A DNA stretch of 64,000 nt from Thainema sp966674685 (GTDB lineage: Bacteria; Cyanobacteriota; Cyanobacteriia; Phormidesmidales; Phormidesmidaceae), in contig CBKWJC010000024.1 of the NCBI GenBank assembly GCA_966674685.1, positions 7,839-71,838 of the forward strand, written 5' to 3'. A model generated the notes under the pieces. That model did not search any database and was not told where the DNA came from. It saw only the letters and a program-made list of their open reading frames with translations. Both the position numbers and the translations under genes were made by a program. Each line of letters opens with the position of its first letter. Positions within the stretch are counted from its first letter, which is position 1. Positions 54,075-62,630 of the stretch are shown here, piece by piece.

Positions 54075-54305
54075 ATGAGTTGTTGCGATAGTTCTTCTCC
54101 AATGAAGCTGTCTAAGAAACTCAATCATCTGGAAGATATGCTGAAAACTGCCTAAGATAGGAGTGAGTTACGGCAGAATGAAAATGTAAATCCTCTGGAG
54201 GTTGTGTATAAAAGATTACATGCTCATTTTAATGGGGCTGCGCTACAGTTGCCAAACCCTATTATGGATGATTTTTATACAGTAAGTAAGACGCAAGGAA
54301 GCTGA
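54075..54305 (+). pseudogene. Possible decayed small gene with one in-frame stop
   Basis: Reading from the ATG at 54075 gives MSCCDSSSPMKLSKKLNHLE, then a TAA at 54153-54155, then an open frame of about 50 codons to 54305 that reads like protein (NPLEVVYKRLHAHFNGAALQ, LPNPIMDDFYTVS). One stop separates two protein-like parts in the same frame. I recognise no family, so this may be chance; confidence is low. Confidence 0.3.
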
Positions 54306-54479
54306 AATTAAGTTAGATCTTGTTTTGCATGTTTATATGTTTTATTAACTGTAACTCGTTGAAACTGGTTGCTAGCGTTCAGTATTGATTGGGTCTGCTT
54401 GACAGTATTGAAAGATTTCATGTCTGGTTGGCGATGTTTCAATCAAAGCTATTTCTTCTCGTGAAAGAGTAGCTCAGTC

Positions 54480-54580
54480 GATGTGGGTTGGCATAAATAA
54501 ACGCATCTGAAAAATTGGGGAGCGCTCCTCCGGTACTCTTCCGGCTTTTTAGACATGCATTTATTTATATGCAGCTACTT
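54480..54580. repeat. P2 element, copy 4
   Basis: About 100 bp: GGTTGGCATAAATAAACGCA left, TTATTTATATGCAGCTACTT right, arms ATCTGAAAAATTGGGG and CCGGCTTTTTAGACATGC around GCGCTCCTCCGG. Confidence 0.82.
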
Positions 54581-54642
54581 ATCTGTGCTTTGAATCACCA
54601 ATAAATAATAAATAATTCTGCCAATTCTCTTAGGAGAAACTT

Positions 54643-55146
54643 GTGTTTAGAGAACTACTGCCCCCCCTTAATAACCACAATTTGCCTTATCCCGATACCA
54701 TTCATCCAATCGTTGTTCACTTTGTGATTGCGATGGTTTTGTTTGGTGTCTTATGCGACGTAATCGGATATCTCACCAAGAATACCCGCCTGTATGAAGT
54801 GGGCTGGTGGAACATGGTGTTTGCTACGGTTTCAATTTTCATTGCTATTATCTTTGGTCAAATTGAAGCAGGTTTAGCGACCCCCTATGCCGCTGCGGCT
54901 GGAGATTTGAATTTACACACCCTAATTGGCTGGTCGCTGTCCGGCATCTTGGCTGCGATTACAGCCTGGCGCTACATTATTCGCCTACAGAACCCTGATT
55001 CTTTGCCGAAGGCATACCTAGGAATGAACGCTATCCTAACGGTGATTGTCCTGTTCCAGGTTTATCTCGGCGATAAGCTAGTGTGGGTCTACGGTCTGCA
55101 TACCGAAGCGGTAGTCGAGGCGGCGCGCAAAGGTTTACTGCAATGA
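54643..55146 (+). CDS. DUF2231 membrane protein, ARTO operon gene 1
   Basis: A 167-residue protein starting GTG, behind TAGGAGAAAC. It has four hydrophobic helices: HPIVVHFVIAMVLFGVLCDV (with the family's HPIVVHF), WWNMVFATVSIFIAIIFGQI, LIGWSLSGILAAITAWRYII and MNAILTVIVLFQVYLGDKLV. The short end LHTEAVVEAARKGLL is shared with DUF2231 relatives. Two such proteins preceding ctaC-type genes are a known arrangement in cyanobacteria. They might bind haem or quinol and help the oxidase, but their role is not established. The stop overlaps the next start (ATGA). Confidence 0.9.
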   Translation: MFRELLPPLNNHNLPYPDTIHPIVVHFVIAMVLFGVLCDVIGYLTKNTRLYEVGWWNMVFATVSIFIAIIFGQIEAGLATPYAAAAGDLNLHTLIGWSLSGILAAITAWRYIIRLQNPDSLPKAYLGMNAILTVIVLFQVYLGDKLVWVYGLHTEAVVEAARKGLLQ

Positions 55147-55784
55147 TACATGGACTATTAGTAATGCCGATTTCAATACCATTAGTGGGTCTGGGTGCAA
55201 ACGGATTGCCCTATGGTATTCCGATTCATCCCAACTTAGTGCATCTGACATTGGGGCTTTTCATTGTTGCGATCGCATTTGATATCGTGGCGGCACTCTA
55301 CCCGCTGGAAAAACCCATTTTCAAGTTTCTCGCCCTTAGCACCACTAGCTCAAACCTCTACGATGTCGGCTGGTTCAACATGGTTGCTGCGGCCATTATT
55401 ACCTTCTTCACCGTGGCCGCAGGCTTTTACGAGATCCTGTTAGCCAATCCGCTAGAGGATAAGGTCAGTCCGTGGGGACTGAGCGCAATGGACACTATGA
55501 TTTGGCACGGTCTGGGCGGCGTACTGCTGCTGGGGCTGATAGTCGGCATGACCGTTTGGCGAGGCTTTCAGCGCTACGTGTGGCGGCAGGATCGGGCGCG
55601 GCAGGTGCAGTGGAGCTACTTGATTGCTGGCCTAGCGATTTTCGTGCTGATGTTCCTCCAGGGCACCTTGGGCGCACATCTGGGCGCAGACTTTGGCGTA
55701 CACGTCAGTGCCGATCAACTGATTCGCGCTGGCATTAATCCCAATGCCCAACTCGATATCCTGATCAAGCATTTGAGGCCATAG
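55143..55784 (+). CDS. DUF2231 membrane protein, ARTO operon gene 2
   Basis: About 213 residues from the ATG at 55143, which overlaps the preceding stop by 4 bp. Helices include VHLTLGLFIVAIAFDIVAAL (preceded by IPIHPNL), WFNMVAAAIITFFTVAAGFY, WHGLGGVLLLGLIVGMTVWR and YLIAGLAIFVLMFLQGTLGA. It ends with LGADFGVHVSADQLIRAGIN. It is paralogous to the preceding protein, longer in the loops, and 4 bp before the subunit II gene, so the three are co-translated. Confidence 0.9.
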   Translation: MIHGLLVMPISIPLVGLGANGLPYGIPIHPNLVHLTLGLFIVAIAFDIVAALYPLEKPIFKFLALSTTSSNLYDVGWFNMVAAAIITFFTVAAGFYEILLANPLEDKVSPWGLSAMDTMIWHGLGGVLLLGLIVGMTVWRGFQRYVWRQDRARQVQWSYLIAGLAIFVLMFLQGTLGAHLGADFGVHVSADQLIRAGINPNAQLDILIKHLRP

Positions 55785-55788
55785 CAAC

Positions 55789-56703
55789 ATGAATCGACGC
55801 ACAATTGTGCTGCTGATCGGACTTGCGATCGCAGATCTGATCCTCAGTCTCTGGATCGGCCAACAAGCCTATAACTGGATGCCGCCCCAAGCATCAGCAG
55901 AGTCCATGCTGGTCGATAATCTCTTCAGCTTCATGACCACCATCGGCAGCTTTATTTTCTTTGGCGTATTTGGCACAATCCTCTACTCTGTTCTCTTTCA
56001 GCGAACCAGCAAATACGACTTCAGCGATGGTCCACCCGTCGAAGGCAATACCAAGCTAGAAATCGTCTGGACAGCCATTCCCATCCTGCTGGTGATTTGG
56101 ATTGCCACCTTCAGCTATCAAACCTATGAACGAATGGCGATTCTGGGACCAATTGAGCCGATGGCAATGGGCATGCCCACGGCTGGAGCAGCAAACTTAG
56201 CTGTTGAAGAAACCGCCATGCAAGAGCCGATCAAAGTCTACGCTCGGCAGTGGGCCTGGGAGTTTCACTATCCCGACGGAGTGAGCAGCACCGAGCTACA
56301 TTTACCTGTCAACCAGCGAGCTAAGCTGCTGCTGTCATCAGAGGATGTGCTGCACGGCTTTTTCATTCCGGCCTTCCGAGTCAAGCAGGACATCATACCG
56401 GGGCGAGAAATTGGATTCGAGTTTACCCCCATTCGGATTGGGCGCTATCGCCTGCGGGATTCCGACTACAGCGGCACCTACTTTGCCACTAATCAAACCA
56501 ACGTTGTAGTTGAATCAGCAGACGACTATCAGCAGTGGTTAGCTACTGCCGCTCAGGTAACACCGTCACCCGCCCCGAATGTCGCCTATGACGAATTCAA
56601 CCGCTCCCAACAAGCCGCTATCGATCTGGGCTGGGCAACCGTAGCCCCAGCCCCAGCCCCCGTTGTCAACTACGCCAGTTCAGAGGAGGATTCCTATGAG
56701 TAA
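55789..56703 (+). CDS. ctaC2: Cytochrome oxidase subunit II, ARTO type without Cu(A) site
   Basis: A 304-residue protein with an N-terminal helix, two transmembrane helices (MTTIGSFIFFGVFGTILYSV and VWTAIPILLVIWIATFSYQT) and a periplasmic cupredoxin domain. The conserved aromatic motif is YARQWAWEFHYPDG and a His remains in VLHGFFIPAFRVKQDIIPG. The Cu(A) ligands (C-x3-C-x3-H-x2-M) are missing: the equivalent stretch reads RLRDSDYSGTYFATNQTNVV. This is the known feature of the cyanobacterial ARTO subunit II (CtaCII), thought to accept electrons from quinol rather than cytochrome c. It precedes subunit I with an 8-bp overlap. Confidence 0.9.
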   Translation: MNRRTIVLLIGLAIADLILSLWIGQQAYNWMPPQASAESMLVDNLFSFMTTIGSFIFFGVFGTILYSVLFQRTSKYDFSDGPPVEGNTKLEIVWTAIPILLVIWIATFSYQTYERMAILGPIEPMAMGMPTAGAANLAVEETAMQEPIKVYARQWAWEFHYPDGVSSTELHLPVNQRAKLLLSSEDVLHGFFIPAFRVKQDIIPGREIGFEFTPIRIGRYRLRDSDYSGTYFATNQTNVVVESADDYQQWLATAAQVTPSPAPNVAYDEFNRSQQAAIDLGWATVAPAPAPVVNYASSEEDSYE

Positions 56704-58378
56704 TGCCACTTTGGGGGCTGGATCAACCAGTCTTCAGCCCCAGCCAGGGGCACCAGATAACTGGCGCAGATTTTTCACCTTCAGCACCGATCACAAGGTA
56801 ATCGGCATCCAATACATCGTCACGGCCTTTATCTTCTTTCTGTTTGGCGGACTCTTAGCGATGATTATGCGGGGCGAACTCATCACGCCAGAGGCCGATT
56901 TAGTAGACCGCACCGTCTATAACGGTTTGTTCACCATGCACGGCACCATTATGCTGTTCCTGTGGACATTCCCTATGCTGAACGGCTTAGCCAACTACCT
57001 GGTGCCGCTGATGATTGGCGCACGGGACATGGCCTTTCCTCGGCTGAATGCTGCCGCCTTTTGGCTCGTGCCTGTCTTTGGCGTAATCTTAATTACCAGC
57101 TTCTTCATACCCGGTGGCCCCTCGCAGTCCGGCTGGTGGGCCTATCCACCTGTGAGCTTACAGAATCCCACGGGCAACCTGATCAATGGCCAGTTTCTCT
57201 GGCTCTTGGCGGTCGCCCTATCGGGTGTCTCGTCGATCATGGGCGCGGTGAATATTGTCACCACCATTTTCCGGATGCGGGCACCCGGTATGGGCTGGTT
57301 TAAGATGCCTGCCTTTTGCTGGACGGTGCTATCAGCCCAGCTGATTCAGCTCTTTGGTCTGCCTGCCTTGACCGCAGGGGCAGTGATGCTGCTGTTCGAC
57401 CTGACCGTCGGCACCAGCTTCTTCAACCCTGAACTGGGAGGCGATCCAGTACTGTATCAACACTTCTTCTGGTTCTACTCTCACCCAGCGGTCTACGTCA
57501 TCATCCTGCCCATCTTTGGCGTATTCTCCGAGGTATTCCCGGTCTATGCGCGTAAGCCTCTTTTTGGTTACAGGGTCGTTGCCGTATCATCCCTGCTGAT
57601 CACGGCGCTCAGCGGCATTGTTTGGGTTCACCACATGTTTGCCAGCGGCACCCCAAGCTGGATGCGGATCATTTTCATGGTCACCTCTATGTCGATTTCG
57701 GTGCCAACGGGTATCAAGATCTTTGCCTGGGTTGCCACCATCTGGGGTGGAAAAATCCGGCTGACAACCTCTATGCTATTTGCGCTGGGTGGCCTCGTCA
57801 TGTGGCTGTTTGCAGGCATTACCGGGATTATGCTGGCCTCGGTTCCCTTTGATATTCACGTCAACAACACCTACTTTGTGGTGGGTCATTTCCACTATGT
57901 GATTTTTGGGGCGGTGGTCATGGGCTTCTATGCCGCGATTTACCACTGGTTTCCCAAAATGACGGGGCGAATGTACTACGAGGGTTTAGGCAAACTCCAC
58001 TTCGCCTTGACGTTTATTGGAGCCAATTTGAACTTCCTGCCGATGCACCCAGCGGGGCTAATGGGCATGCCGCGTCGGGTTGCCTCCTATGACCCAGAGT
58101 TCGCTTTCTGGAACGTGTTGGCTAGTCTGGGTGGCTTCCTACTCGGCGTTTCGACCCTGCCCTTTATCTTGAATATGGTCAGTTCCTGGGTGCGCGGCAA
58201 GAAAGCGGACAATAATCCCTGGCGAGCCATTGGGCTGGAGTGGCTGGTCTCTTCGCCACCACCGCACGAAAACTTTGAGCAAATCCCAATTGTCGTGTCT
58301 CCTCCCTATGGCTACGGCAGCAATGAACCCTTGGTTGCAAACGATCCGACAAAGGAGTTAGCCAGTGAGCACAGCTAA
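56696..58378 (+). CDS. ctaD2: Cytochrome oxidase subunit I, ARTO type
   Basis: A 560-residue haem-copper oxidase subunit from the ATG at 56696, behind GAGGAGGATT. Ligands are visible: His82 (MHGTIMLF), the Cu(B) site His263 with cross-link Tyr267 in WFYSHPAVYVIILP, His312-His313 (WVHHMF), and haem ligands His398 and His400 (VVGHFHYVIFG). The normal D-channel Glu of HPEVY is Ala (YSHPAVY), as in A2-type oxidases, which use Tyr-Ser instead. About twelve helices. It reduces oxygen to water in the thylakoid or plasma membrane and pumps protons. Overlaps the subunit III gene by 14 bp. Confidence 0.95.
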   Translation: MSNATLGAGSTSLQPQPGAPDNWRRFFTFSTDHKVIGIQYIVTAFIFFLFGGLLAMIMRGELITPEADLVDRTVYNGLFTMHGTIMLFLWTFPMLNGLANYLVPLMIGARDMAFPRLNAAAFWLVPVFGVILITSFFIPGGPSQSGWWAYPPVSLQNPTGNLINGQFLWLLAVALSGVSSIMGAVNIVTTIFRMRAPGMGWFKMPAFCWTVLSAQLIQLFGLPALTAGAVMLLFDLTVGTSFFNPELGGDPVLYQHFFWFYSHPAVYVIILPIFGVFSEVFPVYARKPLFGYRVVAVSSLLITALSGIVWVHHMFASGTPSWMRIIFMVTSMSISVPTGIKIFAWVATIWGGKIRLTTSMLFALGGLVMWLFAGITGIMLASVPFDIHVNNTYFVVGHFHYVIFGAVVMGFYAAIYHWFPKMTGRMYYEGLGKLHFALTFIGANLNFLPMHPAGLMGMPRRVASYDPEFAFWNVLASLGGFLLGVSTLPFILNMVSSWVRGKKADNNPWRAIGLEWLVSSPPPHENFEQIPIVVSPPYGYGSNEPLVANDPTKELASEHS

Positions 58379-58964
58379 TCTTGACTCTACCCTTAATGCC
58401 CAAACGGCCCACGGCGCAGAGCATGAAGACCATCGAATGTTTGGCTTCATCGTCTTTTTGCTCTCAGAGAGCGTGATTTTCCTCAGCTTTTTCACGGGCT
58501 ACATTGTCTATAAGCTAGCGACGACAAACTGGTTGCCCGCTGGAGTTGAGGGACTGGAAGTACGAGAGCCGCTGATCAATACAGTCGTCTTGGTCTCCAG
58601 CAGCTTGGTTATCTACCTGGCTGAGCGGTTTCTGCATAAAGAAAATCTGTGGGGCTTTCGCGCCTTTTGGCTGCTGACGATGGCAATGGGTAGCTTTTTC
58701 CTCTACGGTCAAGCGGTGGAGTGGATGAGCTTACCCTTTGGCTTCACCGATGGGCTGTTCGGCGGTACATTTTACTTGCTGACGGGCTTCCACGGCCTGC
58801 ACGTTTTGACGGGCGTGCTGCTACAGGGGATTATGCTGGGCCGCTCGTTTATCCCCAATAACTATGCAGGCGGCGAATTTGGCGTAGCGGCCACTTCAAT
58901 CTTTTGGCACTTTGTAGACGTGATCTGGATTGTGTTGTTTATTTTGATCTACGTTTGGCAGTAA
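58365..58964 (+). CDS. ctaE2: Cytochrome oxidase subunit III, ARTO type
   Basis: A 199-residue protein from a GTG behind AAAGGAG, overlapping subunit I. Five helices: MFGFIVFLLSESVIFLSFFT (with the SE motif near the start), INTVVLVSSSLVIYLAERFL, WLLTMAMGSFFLYGQAVEWM, GTFYLLTGFHGLHVLTGVLL (family TGFHGLHV) and TSIFWHFVDVIWIVLFILIY (WHFVDVIW). It completes the oxidase core. The order II-I-III fits CtaCDE-II of cyanobacteria. Confidence 0.95.
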   Translation: MSTANLDSTLNAQTAHGAEHEDHRMFGFIVFLLSESVIFLSFFTGYIVYKLATTNWLPAGVEGLEVREPLINTVVLVSSSLVIYLAERFLHKENLWGFRAFWLLTMAMGSFFLYGQAVEWMSLPFGFTDGLFGGTFYLLTGFHGLHVLTGVLLQGIMLGRSFIPNNYAGGEFGVAATSIFWHFVDVIWIVLFILIYVWQ

Positions 58965-58999
58965 ATTCGTTGCATCGGTAACCTCCAGAGGAGAAATCC

Positions 59000-60511
59000 A
59001 TGATTATTGATGATCAGCACTATGACGTAATCATTGTCGGTACGGGGGCTGGAGGCGGCACCTTGGCTCAAAAGCTGGCTGCCAGGGGCAAACGAATTTT
59101 GATTCTGGAGCGGGGTTCAAGCATGGCGCTAGAGGATCAAAATCGGGCCGATGTTGACCTATTCAAAAAAGAACGCTATCACGCGCCCGAACAGTGGTAC
59201 GACAAGAGCGGCGAACCCTTCTCACCCCAGACCAACTATGCAGTTGGCGGCAATACCAAAATCCATGCGGCTTCCCTGATGCGGATGCGCGATCGCGATT
59301 TCGAATCTATTCCCTACCAAGACGGCATCGCTCCCGAATGGCCGCTCAAGTACGCCGACTTGGAACCCTACTACACCGCTGCTGAGCAACTGTATCAGGT
59401 GCATGGGGACTACCAAAACGATCCCACAGAACCCGCACATAGTCAGGGCTATCCCTATCCAGCTATTGAGCATGAACCCGTGATGCAGCCAGTTGTAGAT
59501 GCGATCGCACAGCAAGGTTTGCATCCTACGCCGCTCCCGCTCAGCCTGACTCGGCGAGACGACGATCCAACCGGGGATGCTGAGGTATTTGGGATTAACC
59601 TGGCGTTGAAGCATGACAGCGTGACGCTCAAAACTGGCGCTAAAGTCGTTTGTCTCCACACCAATCCAGCGGGCACGGCCATTAAAGGCGTACAGGCTGA
59701 GATCGAGGGGCATTCAACTCTGTTTAATGGCGATATTGTGGTGCTGGCCTGCGGTGCCGTTAACTCGGCAGTTCTGATGCTGCACTCCGCTAATGAAAGG
59801 CATCCGAATGGCTTAGCTAACCGTTCCGACCAAGTAGGCCGCAACCTGATGAAGCCGCAGATGACGGTTATTGTGGAGCGCGGTACAACGAGTAATTCAG
59901 GTACATTTCGTCGCAGCGTCAGCGTCAATGATTTCTACTGGGGCGATGGCGACTACACCTATCCTATGGGCCATGTCGAAAATAGCGGTGGACTGCTGCA
60001 AGACGTGGTGTTTGCCGAGTCGCCGCCGCTACTCTCAGTACTGGCGCAAATCGTGCCGGGAGTGGGTTTGAAGCAATTAGCTATGCGCTCAATTGGCTGG
60101 TGGGCGCAAACGGGCGTATTGCCAGATCCCAATAATCGGGTGCGATTGCTCAACGGCAAGCTGCGCTATGAGTTTGAGCCGAACAACACCGAAGCGCATG
60201 ATCGTTTAGTCTATCGCTGGCTAGAAGTGCTGAAGACCTTGGAGAAGGACACAAAGGATGCAAAACGCAGTGCGGTTTTTCCTCGCGCTGAAGCACCCGT
60301 TCAGGTGGTCGGCTATCAGTCCGGCACCTGCCGTATGGGTGTTGATGCCGCAACGTCGGTACTGGATATCAACTGCCGCACTCACGAAATCGACAACCTC
60401 TACGTGGTAGACAGCAGCTTCTTTCCCTCCTGCCCCAGCGTCAGTCCAGCGCTGACGATCATGGCAAATGCGCTGCGGGTGGGGGATCACCTGATTGCTC
60501 GGTTAAGTTGA
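59000..60511 (+). CDS. GMC family oxidoreductase, ARTO operon neighbour
   Basis: A 503-residue flavoprotein 35 bp after subunit III, behind GAGGAGAAATCC. The FAD motif is VIIVGTGAGGGTLAQKLAARG, then the GMC segments NYAVGGNTKIHAASLMRMRD and VVLACGAVNSAVLML, and the C-terminal YQSGTCRMG and FFPSCPSVSPALTIMANALR. In most GMC enzymes of this type the last two read HxxGTxRMG and GVNPALTIM, with the His and Asn catalytic; here they are Tyr and Ser. It may oxidise an alcohol or sugar and pass electrons to quinone and the oxidase, but the substitutions make the activity uncertain. Co-transcription with ARTO is likely. Confidence 0.88.
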   Translation: MIIDDQHYDVIIVGTGAGGGTLAQKLAARGKRILILERGSSMALEDQNRADVDLFKKERYHAPEQWYDKSGEPFSPQTNYAVGGNTKIHAASLMRMRDRDFESIPYQDGIAPEWPLKYADLEPYYTAAEQLYQVHGDYQNDPTEPAHSQGYPYPAIEHEPVMQPVVDAIAQQGLHPTPLPLSLTRRDDDPTGDAEVFGINLALKHDSVTLKTGAKVVCLHTNPAGTAIKGVQAEIEGHSTLFNGDIVVLACGAVNSAVLMLHSANERHPNGLANRSDQVGRNLMKPQMTVIVERGTTSNSGTFRRSVSVNDFYWGDGDYTYPMGHVENSGGLLQDVVFAESPPLLSVLAQIVPGVGLKQLAMRSIGWWAQTGVLPDPNNRVRLLNGKLRYEFEPNNTEAHDRLVYRWLEVLKTLEKDTKDAKRSAVFPRAEAPVQVVGYQSGTCRMGVDAATSVLDINCRTHEIDNLYVVDSSFFPSCPSVSPALTIMANALRVGDHLIARLS

Positions 60512-60525
60512 TGACAAGCAAAAAT

Positions 60526-60556
60526 GCGATCGCAGATTATTTCAACCTGCGATCGC
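60526..60556. terminator. Hairpin made of two HIP1 sites between convergent genes
   Basis: GCGATCGCAG (60526-60535) pairs perfectly with CTGCGATCGC (60547-60556) around an 11-base loop, followed by GGATGGAGTGTTTTTAAG. It lies between the stops of the GMC gene (60511) and the convergent pentapeptide gene (60595) and probably acts as a bidirectional terminator. Confidence 0.65.
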
Positions 60557-60594
60557 GGATGGAGTGTTTTTAAGTTGTACCTACAGCCTTAAAG

Positions 60595-60942
60595 TTATGA
60601 TTGGCTAACTGATTGAGCCACTTGAGTATTCTGAGGCAAAATTGCACCTCGAATCATAGCGTTATCGAGATCAACACCACTCAAATCTACATTTTGCAGA
60701 TTGGCTTGAGTAAAATTTGTTTTAACTAATTTTGCGCCAGTTAAGACGGCATCTGTTAAATTAGTCCGGCTGAGATTCGAGTTGGATAAGTTAGCTTTTG
60801 CGAAATTAGAGCCGCTCAAATCTGCGCCACTTAAGTTAACGTTGCGTAAGTTAGCGCCAATGAAATTTAGATTGCGAAAATCTCGCTGGCCTGCCGCATA
60901 GCGACTCAATAACTCTTTGGCATACATAGGTTTGGCAAGCAT
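60595..60942 (-). CDS. Pentapeptide repeat protein
   Basis: A 115-residue protein with about 14 consecutive A(D/N)LxX-like pentapeptides (NFIGANLRNVNLSGADLSGS, then NFAKANLSNSNLSRTNLTDA and so on), forming a right-handed quadrilateral beta-helix. The N-terminal AKELLSRYAAGQRDF is usual for cyanobacterial members. The start may instead be the ATG five codons in. No signal peptide. Function unknown. Confidence 0.92.
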   Translation of the reverse strand: MLAKPMYAKELLSRYAAGQRDFRNLNFIGANLRNVNLSGADLSGSNFAKANLSNSNLSRTNLTDAVLTGAKLVKTNFTQANLQNVDLSGVDLDNAMIRGAILPQNTQVAQSVSQS

Positions 60943-61005
60943 GTGTTCAAAACTCAGTGATAGATTATTGTTGATAGGATTAACCCAATGACTGAACGTT
61001 TCAGT

Positions 61006-61197
61006 TCAAACCAGCATCCGCCGTCGCCGAGTGTCGTACCGAGCCACATAACCAACTGAACTGGTACGCAGATAGATGACGGTATCGATTAAATCAGAAT
61101 ATTCTTCAAGAGGTTGCTGAAATTCAAGATTGTTGCGATCGCAACTGTCGCGGTAGGCAGCGACAGCTTGCTCATATTTAGAAGCAGAATTGCTCAT
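61006..61197 (-). CDS. Small protein, unknown function
   Basis: A 63-residue protein, MSNSASKYEQAVAAYRDSCD at the start and YVARYDTRRRRMLV at the end; a helical middle with LEEYSDLIDTVIYLRTS. The start follows a purine-rich AAAGGCACCTA. No family recognised. Its similarity in genomic setting to small cyanobacterial orphans suggests a real gene, but this is not certain. Confidence 0.55.
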   Translation of the reverse strand: MSNSASKYEQAVAAYRDSCDRNNLEFQQPLEEYSDLIDTVIYLRTSSVGYVARYDTRRRRMLV

Positions 61198-61353
61198 TAG
61201 GTGCCTTTAAGTTGGCGTAGATACCGCCCAGGTAGCAAACGCTTTGCGCTCAAACTAACAGTACGCTACCTAGCCTTGATTTCCCCACTCTAACACGCCG
61301 CTGAATTTTCCACAGGCATATCAACAATCTAAAGATTCTCTTCCAGTCATATC

Positions 61354-61443
61354 AAGTTTGGATAAGAATCCTATTTATTTTTCATGAAATGCTTGCTAAG
61401 CAAGCATTTCATGAAAAATAAATAGTGGATTTTAACCAGATTT
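61354..61443. repeat. P3 element, copy 4
   Basis: A 90-bp copy: AAGTTTGGATAAGAATCC left, GGATTTTAACCAGATTT right, with the perfect centre TTTTTCATGAAATGCTTGC followed by its complement, nearly identical to the copy at 18568-18659. A degenerate P5 half-copy lies at about 61480-61550. Confidence 0.85.
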
Positions 61444-61557
61444 CATACACCCTACATCCCGCGTCAAAAAACAACAGGGTAAGTTCACCGTCGCATTGCG
61501 GCAACAAAATATTTCTTTTAATTTTCTTGATTCGTAAGGTGCAAAATGTGCGATCGC

Positions 61558-61794
61558 TTATTTGACGAGGGTGCTGACAATAATCGTCAATGTTGCGGTG
61601 GCAGTCAGACCGAAAGCCAGATTTACAACCTGTGTAAAGGCTTTCTGATAAGCATCCACTCGAACATTAGTTTGGGTTAGCTCTTGTCTCAGGCCATCAA
61701 CGTCAGTTTTGAGACCATTAACATTAACAGATAACCGCTCTAGCTGCTCTAGAACAGTTTCCTGAAATTGGTCAGAGGTATCGCTCGCTTGCAT
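61558..61794 (-). CDS. Small coiled-coil protein with C-terminal membrane anchor
   Basis: A 78-residue protein: a heptad-like coiled coil (ETVLEQLERLSVNVNGLKTD, VDGLRQELTQTNVRVDAYQK) followed by one hydrophobic helix at the C-terminus (VVNLAFGLTATATLTIIVST). The shape resembles small tail-anchored coiled-coil proteins (DUF1640-like), common in cyanobacteria. The function is unknown; it may tether a partner to membranes. Confidence 0.75.
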   Translation of the reverse strand: MQASDTSDQFQETVLEQLERLSVNVNGLKTDVDGLRQELTQTNVRVDAYQKAFTQVVNLAFGLTATATLTIIVSTLVK

Positions 61795-61877
61795 AGTGAC
61801 CTGGGCAGTTGCAGATGATGGCTAGCTTCATTGTAAAACAAGTTTCCCTACAGCCAGGGGAAGTAAAAGGGAACACT

Positions 61878-62630
61878 TCATTCTAGCCAGCGAAACGCAC
61901 GACGTAGCTCAGCCGTGCCGTTCTGCTTGTACCAGCGACCGTGCGCCAGGATAACTTTTTCCGGTTGCCACTGTAGAACTTGTTGCACGCATTGGCGGGC
62001 TTGAGCTTTGCGGCCCCAAAACGTGAAACGCAGATCAATCGGGGCTTTGCCGTCTGGATCAACGCTACCCGATAGCTTGAGCAGCCAGCGCACAGGGTAA
62101 GCAACCTTATTCGCTTCAAAGTTTTCAATCAAATCCGCCAGGATAAGCGTTGCGCTCGCCCGGTGAAAGAAGACAACTTCATCCATGAAGCGACTGCCGC
62201 GAAAGATAAGCTGGTCAATCTGTTCAGCCCACTGAGATGGCGGTTCATCAGTCAAATCCGCATCGAACGAGACGGTAATATTCTGCCGCGCGGCTCGTTC
62301 CCGCACGCCTGGTGAGGCCCAGGTAGTCGCTGCTGGATAGGCTTCTGCCCAGGTAGCAATGTGGGCATAGTGAATCTTATTCGGTGAAATCAGATGCCGG
62401 ACTGCACCGATCGCATCGATCTGTACCTTCAGTTCCGGCGTGAGTTCCGTTGGAGAATGGCACCACAGCTCGTTGTTGCTCAGTCGCACGATGGTCATGC
62501 GAGTGGAAAAAGGAATCGTGGTGCCGTACATGGCCATACTGACAACTGGCCCATCTACAATCCAGATGTCCTCGTCAACGGGCTTGAGCGTGTTGATGGG
62601 TTCGTAAAGTGCGATCGCATCTTGGTTCAT
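61878..62630 (-). CDS. DUF4336 protein (metallo-hydrolase-like)
   Basis: A 250-residue protein. The opening ALYEPINTLKPVDEDIWIVD and GPVVSMAMYGTTIPFSTRMT, then LISPNKIHYAHIATWAEAYP and ILADLIENFEANK, are typical of DUF4336; the C-terminus VILAHGRWYKQNGTAELRRA holds a conserved His. The family resembles metallo-beta-lactamase-fold proteins but usually lacks the full metal motif. Its start overlaps the preceding gene's stop (TAATG), so it is coupled. Function unknown. Confidence 0.88.
   Translation of the reverse strand: MNQDAIALYEPINTLKPVDEDIWIVDGPVVSMAMYGTTIPFSTRMTIVRLSNNELWCHSPTELTPELKVQIDAIGAVRHLISPNKIHYAHIATWAEAYPAATTWASPGVRERAARQNITVSFDADLTDEPPSQWAEQIDQLIFRGSRFMDEVVFFHRASATLILADLIENFEANKVAYPVRWLLKLSGSVDPDGKAPIDLRFTFWGRKAQARQCVQQVLQWQPEKVILAHGRWYKQNGTAELRRAFRWLE

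Larger units (their letters stand above)
53928..54642. other. Intergenic region with broken small gene and a P2 copy
   Basis: AT-rich DNA between the small conserved protein and the ARTO operon. It holds a possible decayed small gene (54075-54305) and a P2 element (54480-54580). TAGGAGAAAC lies just before the next start; I assign no promoter. Confidence 0.5.
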
